NCBI RefSeq assembly: GCF_008000815.1
Contig: NZ_CP042806.1
Coordinates: forward strand, 2,356,001 to 2,420,000
Length of the DNA stretch: 64,000 nucleotides
Source of the DNA: Terriglobus albidus
Lineage (GTDB): Bacteria; Acidobacteriota; Terriglobia; Terriglobales; Acidobacteriaceae
Direction of reading: 5' to 3'
Shown here in pieces: positions 8,412 to 16,555 of this stretch. The stretch's first letter is position 1, and the number at the start of each line of letters is the position of its first letter. The position numbers and the translations under genes were made by a program. The notes beneath the pieces were generated by a model. The model worked only from the letters and a program-made list of their open reading frames with translations. It was not told the DNA's origin and did not search any database.

Positions 8412-8750
8412 ACCCTCAGTGGCTAAAGCCACTTCCTTTTGAGCGTTCGTCCGGGACGGCTGAAAGCCGTCCCCTTAAGCAATACATTCGCGCGGTGCGC
8501 GAACGCCCAGGTCCCTGTAGGGATATCACCCCAACGAACACGTTCATCGGGGACCGAACCCGGGGCAACCGCCGTATGGGCTCGTTCAAGATAACGGTTG
8601 ACCGGTTGTGGGACGTCAGGGGCCTTTCTACCAAAGATGATTGTGGGAACATTCGCGCTACGCGCGAACCGCCTTGCTTAAGGGGACGACTTCAGTCGTC
8701 CCGTACCCGACGTACGAAACAAGTGGCTTCAGCCACTGAGGGACATCGGT
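8412..8750. repeat. Inverted pair of hairpin arrays
   Basis: Two related arrays face each other. The left one (8412-8500) contains GTGGCTAAAGCCAC, GGACGGCT..AGCCGTCC and TTCGCGCG..CGCGAA modules. The right one (about 8655-8750) carries the same modules in reverse order and on the other strand, with changed but still pairing stems (GGACGACT..AGTCGTCC). A degenerate CACCCCAACGAA..GGGG hairpin lies between them at 8526-8556. This fills the gap between the fliB-like gene and the regulator gene; no gene is seen. Confidence 0.75.
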
Positions 8751-8804
8751 GCGGGGCAGCAAGACCGTAATGCGTCGGCGGCGAATCGGGTCTCTCCCCG
8801 GGTG

Positions 8805-9755
8805 CTAGCTCTTCAACAGCTTCTGCGCCGTCTTCTGATCGGTGATCAGGACGTTGATCAGCTTGCCTTTGATCGCCGCCTTGATGGCGGTGAACTTGGC
8901 AGGCCCACCGGCGATGCCGATGATCTTGCTGACCCGCTTGAGCATCGGCATCTCGATGCCGATGACGCGGTTGAGCAGCGGCGAGCGGATGAGATCTCCC
9001 TGTTCGTTGAAGAACTGCAGGCAGATGTCGCCAACAGCGCCTTTCTTCTGCAACGACTCAAGCTCCGCCATGGTGAAGCTGTTGCCGCTGCTTTCGAGCA
9101 ATGCCGATGGCTTCAAGGCGCCGATGCCAACCAGTGCGATGTCGAGCGTTGGGAAGGTTTCGATCGTCTCGCGTACATATGGTTCCTGCAGCAACAGGTC
9201 GCGTGTCTTGGAGCTACCGGTCACGCCTGGCGCCTGCAACAGTACAGGAGTAGCACCGATCAGACGCGAGAACTGATTTACAAGCTGGGTAGCGCGTGAC
9301 TGGATATCAGGTGTCCCGACACCGCCGAGCATCTGGATGACACGTCCGCCCTCGGCACGATTGGTCGGGTGGAGCTGATCGACCATGGCCAGCAGGTGGC
9401 GGCTCCAGGAGGAGATGCCGATGTTCTCTTTGGGGCGCAACGTGGATTCGAGCAGGAATGCGGCTGCGGCGCCAAGCTCCTGGATCATATGGAACTCATC
9501 GTCAGGGCAGTCGACGATGACGACTTCGCGCAGGCTGAAGCGGCGCTCCAGCTCCTCTTCCATCTCGGCATAGACACCGCCGGGAACGTCGACGATGACA
9601 CGCACCACGTTCGCCTCGCGCGCCTTCTTCAGAAGGCGTGAGACGGTGGACTGATGGATGCCGAGCATCTCGGTGATATCCTGCTGCCGCACCTCGTGTA
9701 CGTAATAGAGGCGGGCGATCTTGACCATCAGTCGGGTTTCATTGATGCGTGGCAT
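8805..9755 (-). CDS. SorC-family sugar-responsive transcriptional regulator
   Basis: 316 residues. The N-terminus holds a helix-turn-helix at about 22-43 (QQDITEMLGIHQSTVSRLLKK). A sugar-phosphate-binding domain of the SorC/DeoR-like NagB-fold type follows, with conserved NIGISSWSRHL and a C-terminal GIAGGPAKFTAIKAAIKG segment. Members bind a phosphorylated sugar and control neighbouring sugar operons. It lies just downstream of the seven-gene sugar operon on the same strand, separated by a terminator and a hairpin array, so it is probably transcribed separately. Its likely target is that operon (inference). A small dyad lies directly upstream of its start. Confidence 0.88.
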   Translation of the reverse strand: MPRINETRLMVKIARLYYVHEVRQQDITEMLGIHQSTVSRLLKKAREANVVRVIVDVPGGVYAEMEEELERRFSLREVVIVDCPDDEFHMIQELGAAAAFLLESTLRPKENIGISSWSRHLLAMVDQLHPTNRAEGGRVIQMLGGVGTPDIQSRATQLVNQFSRLIGATPVLLQAPGVTGSSKTRDLLLQEPYVRETIETFPTLDIALVGIGALKPSALLESSGNSFTMAELESLQKKGAVGDICLQFFNEQGDLIRSPLLNRVIGIEMPMLKRVSKIIGIAGGPAKFTAIKAAIKGKLINVLITDQKTAQKLLKS

Positions 9756-9761
9756 ATAAAT

Positions 9762-9775
9762 TTATGTCTGCATAA
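9762..9775. promoter_or_regulatory. Candidate operator dyad upstream of the SorC-type regulator
   Basis: TTATG-TCTG-CATAA, a 5-bp dyad with a 4-base spacer, lies 7 bases upstream of the regulator start. A related TTATGCA..TTGCA sequence lies upstream of the sugar operon at about 18415-18432. Autoregulation is a guess; the similarity between the two sites is partial. Confidence 0.3.
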
Positions 9776-9808
9776 TATTACACGTGGGTTTGGTCCGAAC
9801 CTAGATTG

Positions 9809-10056
9809 CCGGTGGGAGCAGCGGGGTCCCCAGCCAGCTTTGTTGGCTGGGGTGTTCAGCGGGCTTCAGCCCGGTGATTGAAGGCATAAAAACGATGGGC
9901 TTTAGCCCTGGGTCTTTGATTGCGATACTCAGAAAAGCCCAGGGCTAAAGCCCAAATTCTCTTGTATCCAGGTACCGTGGGCTAAAAGCCCACGGCTCCC
10001 ACCGGATTCGAGCTCCGCTCGAACTTCCCACCCATCACTCCGTGATGGATGGGGCA
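9809..10056 (+). repeat. Hairpin array with one module nested in another
   Basis: Same module set as at 5085-5245: GGGCTTCAGCCC, CCCAGGGCTAAAGCCC, GTGGGCTAAAAGCCCAC, TTCGAGCTCCGCTCGAA and CCATCACTCCGTGATGG. A 31-base CCCCAGCCAGC..GGCTGGGG hairpin (9826-9856) sits inside the first module, flanked by direct CAGCGGG copies at 9819-9825 and 9857-9863. Confidence 0.75.
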
Positions 10057-10076
10057 CCCAGAGTCGTGGTATCCGC

Positions 10077-10106
10077 AAAGAAAAGGCCCGCTTTGGTAAG
10101 CGGGCC
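10077..10106 (-). terminator. Intrinsic terminator of the sugar operon
   Basis: A GC-rich stem GGCCCGCTT/AAGCGGGCC (10085-10106) is followed on the minus strand by TTTTCTTT. It lies 25 bases beyond the stop of the last gene of the minus-strand operon. Confidence 0.85.
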
Positions 10107-10131
10107 GAGTGTGGTGATGTATCTGAATAGC

Positions 10132-11544
10132 TCACACCTCAGCGTGATGGTGGTAAACATCCCATCCCATATAAGTCCCCAGGGCTTCGGCCACGGGCTC
10201 AGCGCAATGGCTTCCGTTCATCGCGGCATGATGCTCAAACCCGTTCTTGCAGATCACATGCATCAGCTTCTGGAGCTTCGGCACATGCGCGACGGCTCGG
10301 GTACCGAAGGTATCCAATGGATCATCCGTAAACAGACCATTGCCGACATAGGCGCGGATCTTGCCCTGAAGATCATCTGTACTGACGCGGCCAAAGGTGA
10401 GTGGGCCGGCAGGTGTGCGGCCTTCGAGGGCGCCGACGGTGTTCTGTTCTCCGAGTACGGTTCCGAGGATAGGAGCGGTGCCGATGCGGATGTCTGGCAG
10501 AAAATCCTTAGCCCAGTTGCCGCAGTGGAACAGGACGCACTTATCAGGATCGTTGCCGTAGTTGTTGTTCCAGTCGACCAGCGCCGAGGGCTTCTTGCTG
10601 GCGAGCTGCAGCGCGTACATACTGACGACGCCTGCGATATCGACCTCGCAGGCCGATGGCAGCATCTGCTCGCTCATCATGGACATGATGGTGCAGACAT
10701 TGACGCCGAAGTTCTTCTGCATCGAAGACCAGCATTGAATGGCGGTCGCGGTCAGACCGAGCTCCTGCATCCAGTCATCGACGACCAGGGCAAACTTCGC
10801 CATCTTCACCAGGCTCTCAGTCGGAGCCTTGGATGCATCGGCGTAGCTGCGGATCTGTTCGATGCGTTGCTTCACCCGGGTGTCGGCGTCGGCGATACGC
10901 TGGGCGGAGCCGAAGACCTCGGAGAGGTCAATCGTATTGACGGAGATGCCCGCAGCCTCAAAGAGCTTTTCGCTGAAGCGGGTGGTGTTGAAGGCGTTGG
11001 GGCGTGCTCCCACTGCTCCCAGGCGGACACGACGGAGACCGCGCACGACGCGGCAGGTTGCGAGGAAGTTGGTGAGGTCTTCGCGGAAGCGGTCGCTATT
11101 GATGGCTACGGTGTGATCGCGGGTGAGGGTGTACTTGTAGCCGTACTGGCGCAGGTTGTTACAGGCGGAGATCTTGCCGCAGAAGGCATCGCGGCGGCGC
11201 TCCAGGCCAAAGGCGTCCAGATCGTCAGGGCAGGCCTGCACGAGGATAGGAACATTCAGCTCAGAGAGACGTATCGCATCGGAGAGCGCCTTCTCGTCGC
11301 CGAAGTTCGGCAGGCAGACGAGGATACCTTCGATCTCAGAGCGATGCGCGCGGAAGAGTTCGCCGCACTTCACCGCATCGAGCCAACCCTGGACGTCGCC
11401 CAGCTTGGTCTGGCCCTGGGTGAGCCAGATGGGGGTGACATCGAGTTGCGAGAAGAGCGTGGTGAGCTGCTGCCGCGCTTCGGAGATGAGCGCGTCGGGA
11501 AAGAAGTCGCGGTTACCGAGAATGACGCCGAGAGTGCTGGGCAT
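10132..11544 (-). CDS. L-fucose/L-arabinose isomerase-superfamily sugar isomerase
   Basis: 470 residues from the ATG at 11544, chosen because AAGGA lies just upstream. A longer frame to 11580 would overlap the preceding gene. The protein has the fucose/arabinose isomerase superfamily layout: an N-terminal Rossmann-like part with LPNFGDEKALSDAIRL, a central domain with conserved acidic residues, and a C-terminal beta-rich domain with HCGNW and NGSHCAEP. These enzymes interconvert an aldose and a ketose using a divalent metal. It is the last gene of an operon with split transketolase, an FGGY kinase and a sugar ABC transporter. In that setting it would isomerise the imported sugar before phosphorylation; D-apiose is the proposed substrate (inference). 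Confidence 0.75.
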   Translation of the reverse strand: MPSTLGVILGNRDFFPDALISEARQQLTTLFSQLDVTPIWLTQGQTKLGDVQGWLDAVKCGELFRAHRSEIEGILVCLPNFGDEKALSDAIRLSELNVPILVQACPDDLDAFGLERRRDAFCGKISACNNLRQYGYKYTLTRDHTVAINSDRFREDLTNFLATCRVVRGLRRVRLGAVGARPNAFNTTRFSEKLFEAAGISVNTIDLSEVFGSAQRIADADTRVKQRIEQIRSYADASKAPTESLVKMAKFALVVDDWMQELGLTATAIQCWSSMQKNFGVNVCTIMSMMSEQMLPSACEVDIAGVVSMYALQLASKKPSALVDWNNNYGNDPDKCVLFHCGNWAKDFLPDIRIGTAPILGTVLGEQNTVGALEGRTPAGPLTFGRVSTDDLQGKIRAYVGNGLFTDDPLDTFGTRAVAHVPKLQKLMHVICKNGFEHHAAMNGSHCAEPVAEALGTYMGWDVYHHHAEV

Positions 11545-11563
11545 GAGTGATTCCTTTTGATTG

Positions 11564-12493
11564 TTATCTGATCTTTTCAAAGTCGCGATAGTCGTCCACG
11601 TTGGCGCGAGTGACGAGATCGCAGGGGATGATCTGTTTCTCCAGCTTGCCGGTCGAGCCTGTCTTCAGAAAGCGATCAGCTTCGTCGACTGCGAGCCGGG
11701 AGATGACGACGGCAGGCTGCAGCGAAGTGGCCTGTAGTTCGCCGGAACGAATGGCGGTAGCCGCATCGGGTGAGCCGTCGAAACCGGTGACGACGATTCC
11801 TTTGCGGCCCGAGGACTTGACGGCCGCCGCGGCGCCGAGCGCCATGGTGTCGTTGCCGGCGATGATGCCTGCCAGCTTTGCGTGTGCCTGCAGAATGGTC
11901 TCGGTCTTCTGGAAGGCTTCGGCCTGCGACCAGTTGGCTGATTGCGCAGCGACGAGCTTCAGCTGTGGCGCGGTGTCAAGGATCTCGTGAAAGCCCTTGG
12001 TGCGGATCTGCGCGTTGGTGTCGGACTCGCGCCCGAGCAGCTCGGCGTATTCACCTTCTTTAGTGGCACGGGCAAACTCTTCGGCGACGATGCGGGAGCC
12101 TTGATGGTTGTCGGCGATGATCTGCGCGTTGGCTACTCCGGTGACCTGTATCTCGCGGTCGATGAGGAAGACAGCAATGCCTTCGGCCTTTGCGCGACGT
12201 ACGGCAGAGATGGATGACTCCGATCCGGCGTTGTCGAGCACGATAGCCTTGGCTCCGCTAGCGATGGCGGCGTCGATCAGGTTGTCCTGACGGTAGGCGT
12301 CGTCGTTGTGCGCGTCGATGCGGGTACGGTAGCCGAGCTGTTGCGCACGGGCTGCGGCGGCATCACCCTCGGCCTTGAAGTAGGGATTGTCCTGCGAGGG
12401 AACGATGATGGCGATCAGCGGCTTCGAGAGCTCTTCGCGGTGGCAACCAGAAAGAGCGATAGCCCCGGCCAGGAATAGCGGTACGAGCTTCAT
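11564..12493 (-). CDS. Sugar ABC transporter, substrate-binding lipoprotein
   Basis: 309 residues. A short signal sequence ends in the lipobox LSGC (C17), so the mature protein would be a membrane-anchored lipoprotein. The body is the two-lobed periplasmic-binding-protein fold of the ribose/xylose type (Peripla_BP_4), with KPLIAIIVPSQDNPYF at the first strand, IDREI near the middle and IIAGNDTMALGAAAAV in the second lobe. It captures a pentose-like sugar and delivers it to the permease encoded just upstream in the operon. Its start overlaps the permease stop by four bases. The residues that decide sugar identity cannot be read confidently. Confidence 0.9.
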   Translation of the reverse strand: MKLVPLFLAGAIALSGCHREELSKPLIAIIVPSQDNPYFKAEGDAAAARAQQLGYRTRIDAHNDDAYRQDNLIDAAIASGAKAIVLDNAGSESSISAVRRAKAEGIAVFLIDREIQVTGVANAQIIADNHQGSRIVAEEFARATKEGEYAELLGRESDTNAQIRTKGFHEILDTAPQLKLVAAQSANWSQAEAFQKTETILQAHAKLAGIIAGNDTMALGAAAAVKSSGRKGIVVTGFDGSPDAATAIRSGELQATSLQPAVVISRLAVDEADRFLKTGSTGKLEKQIIPCDLVTRANVDDYRDFEKIR

Positions 12494-13560
12494 GCTCCGG
12501 CCTCGGGGTTGGAGCGGAGCAGCAGAGGCAGGAACTTTGCCTGCAGCCGCGACTGGAGCTGATCGATGGCGACCGCAAGGACGATGACGACTCCCTTGAT
12601 GACGATCTGCCAGAACTCAGAGACGCCGAGCATGACCAGCCCGTCGGCGAGCACGCCGATAACGAACGCTCCGATCAGTGAGCCGGTGACGGAGCCGCGT
12701 CCGCCCATCAACGACGTGCCTCCCAGAACGACCGCGGCGATGGCATTCAGCTCAAAGCTCTCTCCTGTAGCCGGGTGAGCGGCTTCGAGCTGCGAGGCGA
12801 TGATGAGCCCAACGAGCGAAGCGCAGAAGGCGGAGAAGAGGAAGGTGTACATCTTCACGCGCGGCACAACAATGCCGGCCAGGCGGGCAGCGCGTTCATT
12901 ACCGCCGATGGCGTAGACGTGGCGTCCGAATGGTGTTTTCGCTGCGATGAAGGCTGCGACGGCAAACAGCGCGAACATCAGCCAGACCGGGATAGGAATG
13001 CGTAGCAGAAAGCTCTGGCCGATGAAGGCAAAGGAAGGGGCGTGCGCGGCAAGGTTCGGGAAGGTCTTACCGTTGGACATCAGCAGGGCAGAACCCCGCG
13101 CGATGTATAGCGTGCCCAGGGTGGCGATAAAAGGAGCGACACCGGCGCGGGAGACCAGCCATCCATTCAACGCGCCGACGATCAGGCAAAGCGCAATGGT
13201 GGCCAGGATGGCAACGAAAACGCCGGGATGATAGGTCGTCCCACCGAGGGTGATGCCCTGGGTGAGGATGTAGCCAGCGGCCATGCCGCCCAGGCCGGCA
13301 ACCGAGCCGACCGACAGGTCGATGCCTCCGGAGAGGATGACGAAGGTCATGCCTATGGCAAGAATGGCGGAGATGGCGACGTGCTTTGTCAGGATGGAGA
13401 GATTGGCTGTCGTAAGGAAGCTCGGCGCCATGGCAGAGAACAGGATGAGCAGCAATACCAGCACGAGGACAGCGCGGGCACGCAGCAGGATGAGTGCGAT
13501 GCGGGCTCCACTGCTGGCCAGACGATCGGACGATGAGAGCGTGGCGGAGATAGAGGTCAT
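12490..13560 (-). CDS. Sugar ABC transporter permease (RbsC/XylH type)
   Basis: 356 residues with about eight to ten hydrophobic segments. The conserved FVILSGGIDLSVGSVAGLGG region (about residues 75-95) and the late AIAAVVLGGTSLMGGRGSVTGSL motif mark the BPD_transp_2 family. It forms the membrane channel for the sugar bound by the lipoprotein encoded next. Four-base overlaps with both neighbours indicate translational coupling within the operon. Confidence 0.93.
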   Translation of the reverse strand: MTSISATLSSSDRLASSGARIALILLRARAVLVLVLLLILFSAMAPSFLTTANLSILTKHVAISAILAIGMTFVILSGGIDLSVGSVAGLGGMAAGYILTQGITLGGTTYHPGVFVAILATIALCLIVGALNGWLVSRAGVAPFIATLGTLYIARGSALLMSNGKTFPNLAAHAPSFAFIGQSFLLRIPIPVWLMFALFAVAAFIAAKTPFGRHVYAIGGNERAARLAGIVVPRVKMYTFLFSAFCASLVGLIIASQLEAAHPATGESFELNAIAAVVLGGTSLMGGRGSVTGSLIGAFVIGVLADGLVMLGVSEFWQIVIKGVVIVLAVAIDQLQSRLQAKFLPLLLRSNPEAGA

Positions 13561-15077
13561 GCGATGCTTCCTGTGGTCACATTCGGACTGGCTGCGGAGA
13601 AGAGCGCTTCGTCGGTCAACTGATGATGCTGAAACTCGGCTGCAATGCGTCCCTGGCAGAGGACGAGGGCGCGGTCGGCGAGCGTTCGCGTCTCTTCAAT
13701 CTCGGAAGAGGTGAAGAGAATACTCAGGCCATTCGCGGCCAGCTTGCGAAGGATGCGATAGATCTCGGCTTTCGCTCCTGCATCGACACCGCGTGTCGGT
13801 TCGTCGAGCAGCAGAACGCGCGGGTTCCGCATGAGGCAGCGCGCGATCAGGACCTTTTGCTGATTGCCGCCCGAAAGCGAGGTGACCGGCAGCTCGAGAT
13901 CGTTGGCCGCGATGTTGAGGTCTTTCGCCAGCTTTCGGACTAACTCGGTCTCGTGCGCGCGTGAGAGCAATGGGCCGTGCGAAGCAGCGAGGGCGACGTT
14001 CTCGCGGATCGACAGTTCGGGAATGAGGCCGTCGCGCTGGCGATCTTCGGGGACAAGCACAATGCCTGCCTTAACCGCGCTGCCAACGGAGTTCAGCTCG
14101 AGCGTGCGGCCTTCGATCTGGATGGAACCCTCGAGGGGTGTGCGGTTTCCCGCGAGCGTCTCCAGCAGTTCGGTTCTACCCGCTCCGAGAAGGCCGTAGA
14201 TGCCCAGGACCTCACCCTTGTGGAGAGTGAATGAGATCTCGTGCAGAGCTGCCTGCGATTCTTCACCCGCGGCGGAGGAGCCGAGCTCCAACTGATGGAC
14301 GGATAGCACGGCCTGGGTGGAGGCAGCGGGACGGACTTGTAGATCTGTGGTGTCGGCGCGGCCTGACATACGTTCCACGATCCACTGCCGCGTGACCTCG
14401 GAACGCGGAGCTTCGCCGACGACGCGGCCGGAGCGCAGGACCGTGAAGTAGTCACCGAGGTGCAGCAGCTCGTGCAGACGGTGCGAGATGTAAACGATGG
14501 TGACGCCCGAGCGTTTCAGGTCTTCGATGACCTCGAAGAGCGATTCTGTTTCTGCCATCGAAAGAGCAGAGGTGGGTTCGTCGAGGATCAGGATCTTTGA
14601 TCCATGAGCGATGGTCCGGGCGAGCTCGACGATCTGCCGGCAGCCGAGCGAGAGATGAGCCGTTTGCGCATTGACCGGCATTGGTTTATGCAGGCGATGG
14701 AGCGCATCGGCCGATTGGGTGTCTTCGGTCTTGCGATCGACCATGGCGGCACGGGTCAGCTCGCGGCCGGCGAAGATGTTCTCGCTGATGTCGAGGTTCG
14801 GCATCACGCTCAGCTCCTGGTGCACGATGCTGATGCCGTGTGCCCCGGCATCGCGCGGACTGCGGAGAGTGATCGGCTTACCGTCGAGCAGGATCGTGCC
14901 TTCATCGCACGACTCTACACCCGACAGGATGCGCATCAGAGTAGATTTGCCGGCGCCGTTCTCTCCGATCAGTACGTTGACTGCATTGCGGTGCAACTTG
15001 AAGTCGACATGGTCGAGCGCGATGTTTCCGGGGTAGCGCTTCAAGATGCCGTTTGCCTGCAGGATCACGTCGCTCAT
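13557..15077 (-). CDS. Sugar ABC transporter ATPase with two nucleotide-binding domains (RbsA type)
   Basis: 506 residues. The first cassette has Walker A GENGAGKST (38-46), a degenerate signature LSLGCRQ and Walker B ILILDEPTSAL. The second has an atypical P-loop, GLLGAGRTE, which is usual for this family, then signature LSGGNQQK and Walker B VLLLDEPTRGVD. It powers uptake through the permease and matches RbsA/XylG/MglA in length and layout. Its ends overlap the kinase gene upstream and the permease gene downstream by four bases each. Confidence 0.94.
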   Translation of the reverse strand: MSDVILQANGILKRYPGNIALDHVDFKLHRNAVNVLIGENGAGKSTLMRILSGVESCDEGTILLDGKPITLRSPRDAGAHGISIVHQELSVMPNLDISENIFAGRELTRAAMVDRKTEDTQSADALHRLHKPMPVNAQTAHLSLGCRQIVELARTIAHGSKILILDEPTSALSMAETESLFEVIEDLKRSGVTIVYISHRLHELLHLGDYFTVLRSGRVVGEAPRSEVTRQWIVERMSGRADTTDLQVRPAASTQAVLSVHQLELGSSAAGEESQAALHEISFTLHKGEVLGIYGLLGAGRTELLETLAGNRTPLEGSIQIEGRTLELNSVGSAVKAGIVLVPEDRQRDGLIPELSIRENVALAASHGPLLSRAHETELVRKLAKDLNIAANDLELPVTSLSGGNQQKVLIARCLMRNPRVLLLDEPTRGVDAGAKAEIYRILRKLAANGLSILFTSSEIEETRTLADRALVLCQGRIAAEFQHHQLTDEALFSAASPNVTTGSIA

Positions 15078-16546
15078 GCGAGGTCCCCCTTCAGGCGGGT
15101 CTGCCGGACGGCGAGCTTCCAGCCTTCATAGTGGGAGGTGCGTTGAGTTGTCGGAAGGAACGTTGTCGACTCCTGCGGAAGCGAGGCAAGGTCAGCCATG
15201 CTGTGCCACCACCCAAGTGTGAGCCCGCCGAGCCAGGCAGCGCCGAGCGCCGAAAGGTCTTCGCAACTGGAACGATGGACTGGCACATGCAGCAGGTCCG
15301 CTTGAAACTGCATCAGGGCACTGTTGCGGGTCGCGCCTCCGTCGGTGTGCAGGGCTGGGAGGTCTACACCGGCGGCATCGCGCATGGCGTGAAAGACATC
15401 CGCGACCTGGTAAGCGATGGCGTCCACTGCGGCGCGGGCCATATGCTCTCGTCTGCTGGTGTGGCTAAGGCCGGTGAGTGTGCCCCGTGCGGCAGAGTCC
15501 CAGTAGGGGGCTCCGAGACCGACCATCGCGGGGACAAAGTAGACCCCTGCTGCATCTGAAACGCTCTCGGCAAGAGCTACGGCATCGCGTGTAGGATCGC
15601 CGAGATTGAGGAACTCTCCCACCCACTGCACGGCTGACCCAGTCATGGTGATGTTGCCTTCGAGGGCGAAGTGAGCTGTCCCATTGTGCGACCAGGCGAT
15701 GGTGCGTGCCAGGCTCTGTGTCGGTGCTGGCAGGCCCGGTGTCAGCGTCATCAGCGACGAGCCGGTGCCATAGGTTGCTTTAATGGTTCCCGGTGTATAG
15801 CTTCCATGGCCCACCATTGCTGCGTGAGAATCTCCAATCGCGGAGACGATGGGGACGCCCGCAAGCTCTGGAATCGCTGAGACCTCGCCAAGCAAGGATG
15901 AGGAGCAGGCGAGCTGAGGCATCGCGACTTGCGGAATGGCGAAAAGGTCGAGTAGATCGCGATCCCACTGCAAGGTCTCCAGATCGAGCAGCGCTGTACG
16001 CGATGCATTTGTATGATCGGTGACGTGGGCTGCACCGCCGGTCAGCTTGTAGACAAGCCAGCTATCGACGTTGCCCAGGCAAAGCTCTCCCCGTTCCGCC
16101 CGGGCTCGCAACGCAGGATTCTGCTGGAGCAGCCAGCTCCATTTAGTTGCGGACACAAGTGGGTCGAGCGGCAGGCCGGTGCGCTCCCGGATGAGATCCG
16201 TTTGTGTGGCAAGTTGCCTGCAGATGGCCTCGCCTCGCCGGCACTGCCAGCTGATCGCATTGGCCGCGGGGCTGGCGTCGGCACGATACCAGGTCACGGC
16301 GGTCTCCCGCTGGTTGGAGATGGCGATACCTTTGATCCCGACTGCGCCGCTATGGGCGATGCACTCCCGTATGACGGTGAGTACCGACTGCCACAGCGCT
16401 TCGGGATCTTGCTCGACCATGCCAGGTTGGGGCGTTAGCAGCGTAAGCGGTGCAGACGCACGAAATACCGGCTGTCCATCGTTGCCGACGAGGAGAGCCT
16501 TGGTATTCGTTGTTCCCTGATCGATGGCGAGGATGAGGTCGGACAT
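15074..16546 (-). CDS. FGGY-family carbohydrate kinase (candidate D-apulose kinase)
   Basis: 490 residues. The N-terminus LILAIDQGTTNTKALLVG is the phosphate-1 motif of the sugar kinase/actin fold. The acceptor region includes ISWQCRR, and the C-terminal half has TYGTGSSLM and TDGGATRNSALMQFQADLL. It is close in layout to glycerol kinase, but the operon carries isomerase and transketolase genes rather than glycerol-3-phosphate genes. In the known transketolase route for D-apiose, an FGGY kinase phosphorylates D-apulose, and that is the proposed role (inference). A plain glycerol or ketopentose kinase is the main alternative. Confidence 0.82.
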   Translation of the reverse strand: MSDLILAIDQGTTNTKALLVGNDGQPVFRASAPLTLLTPQPGMVEQDPEALWQSVLTVIRECIAHSGAVGIKGIAISNQRETAVTWYRADASPAANAISWQCRRGEAICRQLATQTDLIRERTGLPLDPLVSATKWSWLLQQNPALRARAERGELCLGNVDSWLVYKLTGGAAHVTDHTNASRTALLDLETLQWDRDLLDLFAIPQVAMPQLACSSSLLGEVSAIPELAGVPIVSAIGDSHAAMVGHGSYTPGTIKATYGTGSSLMTLTPGLPAPTQSLARTIAWSHNGTAHFALEGNITMTGSAVQWVGEFLNLGDPTRDAVALAESVSDAAGVYFVPAMVGLGAPYWDSAARGTLTGLSHTSRREHMARAAVDAIAYQVADVFHAMRDAAGVDLPALHTDGGATRNSALMQFQADLLHVPVHRSSCEDLSALGAAWLGGLTLGWWHSMADLASLPQESTTFLPTTQRTSHYEGWKLAVRQTRLKGDLA

Positions 16547-16555
16547 GATCTACGC

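Noticed and set aside
5085-10056. Possible CRISPR arrays
   Set aside because: The repeats are short palindromes of several types without regular spacers, and no cas gene is present.
10077-10106. Possible small RNA from the hairpin
   Set aside because: A simple terminator for the minus-strand operon explains the stem and T-run.
10042-11550. Plus-strand open frame of 502 codons
   Set aside because: It is antisense to the isomerase gene for its whole length; the minus-strand protein has clear family motifs and the plus-strand one is low-complexity with none.
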